This document shows positions 57,760-64,000 of a stretch of 64,000 bases of DNA, one piece after another. The notes beneath the pieces are model-generated. The model was given only the letters and a program-made list of their open reading frames with translations. It was not told the origin of the DNA and made no database searches. The stretch's first letter is position 1, and every line of letters starts with the position of its first letter. The translations under genes were made by a program, and so were the position numbers. The DNA comes from Kallipyga massiliensis ph2 (lineage in GTDB: Bacteria; Bacillota; Clostridia; Tissierellales; Peptoniphilaceae), in contig NZ_HE978585.1 of NCBI RefSeq assembly GCF_000311985.1, positions 1,329,950 to 1,393,949 on the forward strand, given 5' to 3'.

Positions 57760-59170
57760 AAAGCTTTAAATATTCCTTACTGGATGCCTTCCATGACAGA
57801 TCCTTCTTCATTCCATTCTTCATGAGCAGGCGGAAGTCATCAGGCTGATTCACATAAACTTCCACAGCGCTTCGCATGGCATAAAGGAGTTCATGAGCAT
57901 TGACGTGGGCAAAGCGGAAGCCTTCCCCGGTTTTTTCGTATTTGTTGTAGGCGTCCACCGAATCCATGAGGCCGCCGGCTTCACGGACCAGGGGTACTGT
58001 CCCATACCGCATGGCAATCATCTGGGAGAGGCCGCAGGGCTCGGAGACCGAAGGCATGAGGAAGAGGTCGGCTCCGGCATAGATCTGGTTGGCTTCCTTA
58101 TCCGAATAATAGATGTGGGCAGCACACTTCTCCGGGTACTTATGGGCAAAATAGCGGAACATCTCTTCATAGGTTTCATCCCCTGTCCCCAGGACAACAA
58201 ACTGGACGTCCTCCTGGAGGAATTCATCCATGATATAGCGGACCAGGTCCAGGCCCTTCATGGCCGTCAAGCGGGAAACCATGGCAAAGAGAGGAACATC
58301 CGAGCGGACCGGGAGGCCACAAAGCTCCTGGAGGGCCTTCTTACAGGTCTTCTTTCCCTCCAAATTGCTGATGGAATAATTGGCTGCGATGTGGGGATCC
58401 CTTTCCGGATTCCACTTGTCCGTATCAATCCCGTTCAATATGCCGGAAATCTTGAAAGCATAGGCGTTGATGACATTCTCCATTCCCTCTGAAAAGAAGG
58501 GGTAGTGGATTTCCTCCGCATAGGTGGGCGAAACCGTATTTACCTTTGTCGAGTGGACAATCCCACCCTTGAGGAAGTTGATGGTGTCATAAAACTTCAA
58601 GTCATAGTCGGAAGCATAGAAACCATTGAGGTTGGTCCAATAGAAGAGGTCCATGGCGAACTGACCCTGGTACTTGAGGTTGTGGATGGTCAGGACTGTC
58701 TTGACGTCCTTATAAAAGGCATCCCCTGTCCGGTAGTCGTTGACAAAGACAGGAACAAGCCCGGAATGCCAGTCGTTGGCATGGATGACATCCACCGGCC
58801 AATCCAAAACCCTGGGCAAGCGAGCAGCCGCCTTGGCGAAGAAGATATACCTTTCACCATCGTCAAACTGGCCATAGAGGCTGGGCCGATTGAAGTAATA
58901 CTTGTTGTCCAGGAAATAAAAGGTTACTCCCTCGGTAACCAGCTCATAAACCCCGCAATACTCATGCTTCCAACCGATATCGACATAAAAGTCGGTAATC
59001 TTTATCAGGTCTCTCGTATATTTTCCCGGGATCTTTCCATGGAGGGGAAGGCAGACCCGGACATCCTGGCCCAGCTTAGCCAGGGCTTGGGGCAAGGATC
59101 CGGCCACATCCGCCAGACCCCCGGTTTTAATAAAAGGTGTTGCTTCCGCTGCGACATATAAAATATTCAA
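57743..59170 (-). CDS. glgA: glycogen synthase
   Basis: A 475-aa GT5 enzyme with the ADP-glucose motif KTGGLADVAGSLP at the N-terminus, HANDWHSGLVP, and the C-terminal PSVSEPCGLSQMIAMRYGTVP. It elongates alpha-1,4-glucan from ADP-glucose. It overlaps pulA by 17 bases. Confidence 0.97.
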   Translation of the reverse strand: MNILYVAAEATPFIKTGGLADVAGSLPQALAKLGQDVRVCLPLHGKIPGKYTRDLIKITDFYVDIGWKHEYCGVYELVTEGVTFYFLDNKYYFNRPSLYGQFDDGERYIFFAKAAARLPRVLDWPVDVIHANDWHSGLVPVFVNDYRTGDAFYKDVKTVLTIHNLKYQGQFAMDLFYWTNLNGFYASDYDLKFYDTINFLKGGIVHSTKVNTVSPTYAEEIHYPFFSEGMENVINAYAFKISGILNGIDTDKWNPERDPHIAANYSISNLEGKKTCKKALQELCGLPVRSDVPLFAMVSRLTAMKGLDLVRYIMDEFLQEDVQFVVLGTGDETYEEMFRYFAHKYPEKCAAHIYYSDKEANQIYAGADLFLMPSVSEPCGLSQMIAMRYGTVPLVREAGGLMDSVDAYNKYEKTGEGFRFAHVNAHELLYAMRSAVEVYVNQPDDFRLLMKNGMKKDLSWKASSKEYLKLYESLW

Positions 59171-59241
59171 GCTTCCTCCTTCACTTCAAATCTTCCCGGT
59201 CATTCTACCGGAAAGAAATATTCATTATTACGCTTACCCCC

Positions 59242-60372
59242 TTAAATTAGGCCAGGGTTGGTGATGGCCTGGTCCTTCCCAATCATATAGGGGTTGTTGG
59301 CCGACCCGGCTACGGTGACTCCGGACCCCACCAGGGCATTCTTGTCAGTGATGGTATTGACGCAAACAGCATTCTCCTCGATTTCTGTCCCCTGGTTGAT
59401 GATACAGTTCCGAATAATGGCATTTTTATGGATGTGGACTCCACGGAAAAGGACGGAATTCTCCACTTCTCCTTCAATGATGCAGCCGTTAGCCACCAGA
59501 GAATTGGACATTTTGGCCGTCTCCGTATAGAGGGTGGAGGGCTCATCCTTTGACTTAGTATAGACCATCCCGTTTTTATGGAAGACTTCCCGGTAGGATT
59601 CCGCATCCAAAAGGGCCATATTGGCATGGTAGTAGCTATCAATATCGTGGTTATAGAAAAGTTTGGATTCCACTTTGTAGGTTCCGATCTTCAGCCGGGT
59701 CTTGTTGTTGAGGACCGCTTGGATCAGGTTGTTGGCATTCCCCTTTTCCATGGCATCCTTAACCAGGTCAATGAAGACCTTGTTTTTGATGAAGTAGCGG
59801 CCGATTTGGAGCTCAATCTTGGGGTTGGTCCCCAGGTTGTAGCCGATATTAATCAGCCGACCATTCTCATCCAAAATCAGCTTATTCATCCCATTGTAAC
59901 GGCCGTCTTTATCATTTTCCTCAGAATAGAGAATAAGAATATCGTAGTCCCCCTCGATGAAGGTGTTGTAGGCTTCCTGGAGGTTGACCTTGGAAATGGC
60001 CATGGGGTTCTCAATATAGAGGTTTTCATGGGCCATATTCTCATAAAAAGGCAGAGAACCAAAGAAAGTTTCAACATCGGAGTGCTTTCCGGTCTGAGAG
60101 TTTTCCACCCGAGGGTTGATCAGGAGGCCGTTTGACCTCCGGTTAAGCTCCCAGTCGGAGCCGTCGGAAATGTGGTCGATGGTGGAGCGGATGTTGGATC
60201 CTGCATAAAGCATAACGTGGGAAACGTTAAAATTGGCCATGTTGGATAGGCAAAAGTCGATAATCCGGTAGCGGGCACCGAAGGGGATCATATAGTCAGG
60301 ACGGGTCTTTACAAGGGGACCGAAATCCTCATTGTTCCCCGGGCTTAAAATAATTCCACTGCAATTTTTCAT
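59242..60372 (-). CDS. glgD: GlgD, ADP-glucose pyrophosphorylase-like regulatory subunit
   Basis: A 376-aa GlgC paralogue. The nucleotide-binding loop is degenerate (GIILSPGNNEDFGPL instead of GGQGSRL), as in GlgD subunits of Firmicutes. A left-handed beta-helix follows (VENSVLFRGVHIHKNAII). It forms a heteromer with GlgC. The gene starts 9 bases after glgC. Confidence 0.93.
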   Translation of the reverse strand: MKNCSGIILSPGNNEDFGPLVKTRPDYMIPFGARYRIIDFCLSNMANFNVSHVMLYAGSNIRSTIDHISDGSDWELNRRSNGLLINPRVENSQTGKHSDVETFFGSLPFYENMAHENLYIENPMAISKVNLQEAYNTFIEGDYDILILYSEENDKDGRYNGMNKLILDENGRLINIGYNLGTNPKIELQIGRYFIKNKVFIDLVKDAMEKGNANNLIQAVLNNKTRLKIGTYKVESKLFYNHDIDSYYHANMALLDAESYREVFHKNGMVYTKSKDEPSTLYTETAKMSNSLVANGCIIEGEVENSVLFRGVHIHKNAIIRNCIINQGTEIEENAVCVNTITDKNALVGSGVTVAGSANNPYMIGKDQAITNPGLI

Positions 60373-60381
60373 CTTGGCCTC

Positions 60382-61521
60382 CTATTCTTTATTGACCTTG
60401 CCATCCGAAACAAGGTAGACCGAAGACAGGTCTTCACTACCGATCTCAACGCCTTCTTCAATGGTTTCTCCCTCGTTCATGACAACACGGTTGACCTTGG
60501 CATTTTTCTTAATGACGCAGTCGGAAAGGATGACGGAGTCCTTGACCAGGGCTCCTTCTTCCACCGTGACATTGGCAAAGAGAACAGAATGCTCCACTTG
60601 GCCTAAGATGTTGCAAGCCTCATTAACCAGGGAATTGGTCACCTTAGAATCCTTACCCAAATAATGGGGAGGGAGGTTTTTGGCCGAGGTGTAGATCTGC
60701 CAGGACTTATCATAAATATCCAGCCCGTTATTCGGGTCGATCATCTCCAGGTTGGCTTCCCAATAGGATTTCACCGTCCCCACATCCTTCCAATAGCCAT
60801 CAAAACGGTAGGCATAGAGGGGAAGGTCTTCCGCCAACATGTGGGGAATGATATCCTTTCCGAAATCGTAGGAAGAATTTTTATCGTTATAATCCCGGAT
60901 CAGTTGACGACGGAGGGTGGGCCAATTGAACATATAGATTCCCATGGAGGCCAGGTTAGACTTAGGCTTTTCCGGCTTTTCTTCAAACTCAATGATCCGG
61001 CCGGACTCATCCGCATTCATAATCCCGAAGCGAGAGGCCTCGTCCCAAGGCACTTCCATAACGGCGATTGTACACTCCGCCCCTTTCTTCTTATGGAGAA
61101 GGAGGAGGTCATTATAGTCCATTTTGTAGATATGGTCAGCCGAAAGGATCAGAACGTACTGGGGATCGATCCGGTCCAGGAAATCAATATTCTCATAGAT
61201 AGCATTGGCCGTCCCTTCATACCAGCGTCCTCCCTCTTCATTGTAGTAGGGAGAGAGCATGCGGAGACCTCCCTTGGTCCGGTCATAGTCCCAGGCATCC
61301 CCGATCCCGATATGCTCATTGAGCTTATAGGGTTTGTATTGGGTCAGGACACCAATGTCCCTGATTTCCGAGTGGGTGGCATTGGACAAGGCAAAGTCAA
61401 TAATCCGATATTTCCCTCCGAAGGGAACCGCGGGTTTAGGCGTATCTTTGGTCAGGTCTTTCAACCGGGACCCCTGACCGCCGGCCAGGAGCATGGCACA
61501 GATTTGGTTCTGATTTCTCAT
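60382..61521 (-). CDS. glgC: glucose-1-phosphate adenylyltransferase
   Basis: A 379-aa enzyme making ADP-glucose from glucose 1-phosphate and ATP. The catalytic loop is [20 protein letters not shown], with [10 protein letters not shown] and [18 protein letters not shown] further on. The start is the ATG at 61521 behind ATTGGAGGATCTT. First gene of the glgC-glgD-glgA-pulA-pgcA operon. No branching enzyme or phosphorylase gene is in the window. Confidence 0.96.
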   Translation of the reverse strand: MRNQNQICAMLLAGGQGSRLKDLTKDTPKPAVPFGGKYRIIDFALSNATHSEIRDIGVLTQYKPYKLNEHIGIGDAWDYDRTKGGLRMLSPYYNEEGGRWYEGTANAIYENIDFLDRIDPQYVLILSADHIYKMDYNDLLLLHKKKGAECTIAVMEVPWDEASRFGIMNADESGRIIEFEEKPEKPKSNLASMGIYMFNWPTLRRQLIRDYNDKNSSYDFGKDIIPHMLAEDLPLYAYRFDGYWKDVGTVKSYWEANLEMIDPNNGLDIYDKSWQIYTSAKNLPPHYLGKDSKVTNSLVNEACNILGQVEHSVLFANVTVEEGALVKDSVILSDCVIKKNAKVNRVVMNEGETIEEGVEIGSEDLSSVYLVSDGKVNKE

Positions 61522-61717
61522 AAGATCCTCCAATCCAGGTCAATCATCTTTTCTTATTTTACCATTATTGCCAGGAAGATTCGACCATATGAAAGGTTTT
61601 CCTTTGCCCACTTTCTTCAACTCCTCTTTTTTTAAGTTGAAATGCCTGTTTTAGCAATAGGTTATTGGAAAAGAAAAGCTGGTTTTGGAAGAGGGAAAGC
61701 CTTTTTTAGAGAAAGAA

Positions 61718-61757
61718 AAAAGAGGGGAAAAGACCCATGCCCTTTCCCCTCTTTCAT
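61718..61757 (-). terminator. terminator of the pgk-tpiA-eno unit
   Basis: AAGAGGGGAAA pairs with TTTTCCCCTCTT, followed by more T on the minus strand, shortly after the eno stop. Confidence 0.82.
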
Positions 61758-61768
61758 GCTCATTCTGC

Positions 61769-63088
<1,320 letters not shown>

Positions 63089-63844
63089 TCAGTTTTTCTT
63101 ATAGTTCACGAGCTGGGCAAAAGACTCGGCTTCCAGGCTGGCTCCGCCAACCAAAGCCCCATCAATATTTTCCCGGCTCATAATTTCTTTCACATTGCCC
63201 GGCTTTACCGACCCGCCGTATTGGATCCGGACCGCTTGTCCCGCCTTTTCTCCAAAGGACTTGGTGATTTCCTTCCGGATAAAGGCACACATTTCCTCGG
63301 CATCGTCCGAAGAAGCGGTCTTCCCGGTCCCGATGGCCCAGATAGGCTCATAGGCGATAACGATCTTGTCGAAATCGCCCTCATCCAGTCCCTGGAAGTC
63401 GGCAGCAAGTTGTCCGGCTACCTTCTTTTCAGCCAAACCGGCCTCCCTTTCCTCCAGGCTCTCTCCTACACATAGGATGGGCTTGAAGCCTTGGTCCAGG
63501 GCCGCCTTGACCTTCTTTTGGATCATGGCGTCATCTTCTTTGAAAATGGTCCGACGTTCGGAGTGGCCGATGATGATGTATTCCACCTCATAGTCCTTGA
63601 GCATGGGACCGGAGACCTCTCCGGTATAGGCCCCCTCTTCCTCATAGAAGAAATTCTCTGCGCCCAGGCGGAGGGATGAGCCTTCCATGGCCTCCCGGAC
63701 GGAAGGAATGTCGATAGAGGGCACACAGACCAGGGCCTCCACTTCCCCATCCAGGTCCATTTTTTTAATCTCCTGGATTAACAAACCCGCCTGGTAGGGC
63801 GTTTTATTCATTTTCCAGTTTCCGGCAATCAGTGGTTTTCTCAT
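63089..63844 (-). CDS. tpiA: triose-phosphate isomerase
   Basis: A 251-aa TIM barrel: GNWKMNK (catalytic Lys), IIIGHSERRTIF (catalytic His), IAYEPIWAIGTGK (catalytic Glu) and YGGSVKPGN. It lies 9 bases after pgk and before eno. Confidence 0.97.
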   Translation of the reverse strand: MRKPLIAGNWKMNKTPYQAGLLIQEIKKMDLDGEVEALVCVPSIDIPSVREAMEGSSLRLGAENFFYEEEGAYTGEVSGPMLKDYEVEYIIIGHSERRTIFKEDDAMIQKKVKAALDQGFKPILCVGESLEEREAGLAEKKVAGQLAADFQGLDEGDFDKIVIAYEPIWAIGTGKTASSDDAEEMCAFIRKEITKSFGEKAGQAVRIQYGGSVKPGNVKEIMSRENIDGALVGGASLEAESFAQLVNYKKN

Positions 63845-63853
63845 ACGTCCTCC

Positions 63854-64000
63854 TTATCGATCGCTAATGGCGGCAATGCCGGGCAAGACCTTTCCTTCAA
63901 GGAATTCCAGGGAAGCTCCACCGCCGGTGGAAACGTGGGTGATCTTGTCCTTATAACCTGCCTTCTCGACGGCAGAGGCGGAGTCACCCCCACCGACAAT
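63854..64000 (-). CDS. pgk: phosphoglycerate kinase, C-terminal end (cut by window edge)
   Basis: The last 48 codons of pgk are present. [20 protein letters not shown] is the conserved nucleotide-binding stretch, and [20 protein letters not shown] is the C-terminal signature. Most of the gene lies beyond the window. Confidence 0.95.
   Translation of the reverse strand: MVGGGDSASAVEKAGYKDKITHVSTGGGASLEFLEGKVLPGIAAISDR

Overview
The window has two compositionally different halves. Positions 1 to about 27,920 are AT-rich and hold the proximal part of an integrative and conjugative element (ICE), with almost every gene on the minus strand. Positions about 27,930 to 64,000 are noticeably more GC-rich and hold ordinary chromosomal housekeeping genes. 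The gene set (GreA-LysS, HPr/EI next to a CcpA-like LacI regulator, YtxH/DUF948, glgC-glgD-glgA-pulA, pgk-tpiA-eno, a 6S-like RNA, lipobox lipoproteins, no LPS genes) fits a Gram-positive Firmicute. An anaerobic Clostridia/Tissierellia coccus of the Peptoniphilaceae type is my best guess, but that is inference.

ICE (minus strand, read from 27.9 kb down to 1): promoter and leader, CD1845-type membrane protein, RepA/DnaD-like initiator, DnaC-like loader, PcfB (DUF3801), VirD4/TcpA coupling protein, SSB-like protein, Maff2, VirB6/TrbL, an 87-aa protein, PrgI, VirB4, and a CD1108-type protein cut by the window edge. This is the transfer-module order I know from Tn1549/CTn-type elements. No integrase or relaxase of the ICE itself is in the window.

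Two integrative mobilizable elements (IMEs) are nested in this ICE, each splitting one of its genes. IME1 (about 4409-16748, 12.3 kb) splits maff2. It carries a large serine recombinase, a replication-initiator-like protein, a DUF1016 nuclease, a PcfB paralogue, an AraC/GyrI regulator, a MobA/MobL relaxase, a DUF3847 protein, a VanZ-like protein, a Cro/CI regulator and much gene debris. IME2 (about 18830-24894, 6.06 kb) splits the coupling-protein gene. It is Tn4451-like: TnpX-type serine recombinase, TnpW-like protein, CatP-like chloramphenicol acetyltransferase, DUF3847 protein, MobL relaxase and a SAM methyltransferase. Rejoining the flanks restores a 71-aa Maff2 and a roughly 594-aa coupling protein. 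Both IMEs have an RSF1010-like origin of transfer of the same architecture between the DUF3847 and relaxase genes. Many genes of all three elements are preceded by a U-tract hairpin, several with a short leader ORF running into the hairpin, which suggests attenuation control throughout.

Chromosome: greA-lysS; CYTH; YdbC; divergent recX and GIY-YIG; RluA, response regulator, histidine kinase and a large lipoprotein in one overlapping operon; a small P-loop protein, DUF1292, pepD, cvfB and yitT; znuABC; ptsH-ptsI with a CcpA-like regulator upstream; DUF948/YtxH envelope proteins; 6S RNA; a secreted GH25 lysozyme; NAD kinase; a FHA-FtsW/RodA-PBP2 cell-wall operon; a glycogen operon (glgC, glgD, glgA, pullulanase, phosphoglucomutase); and the glycolytic genes pgk (partial), tpiA and eno.
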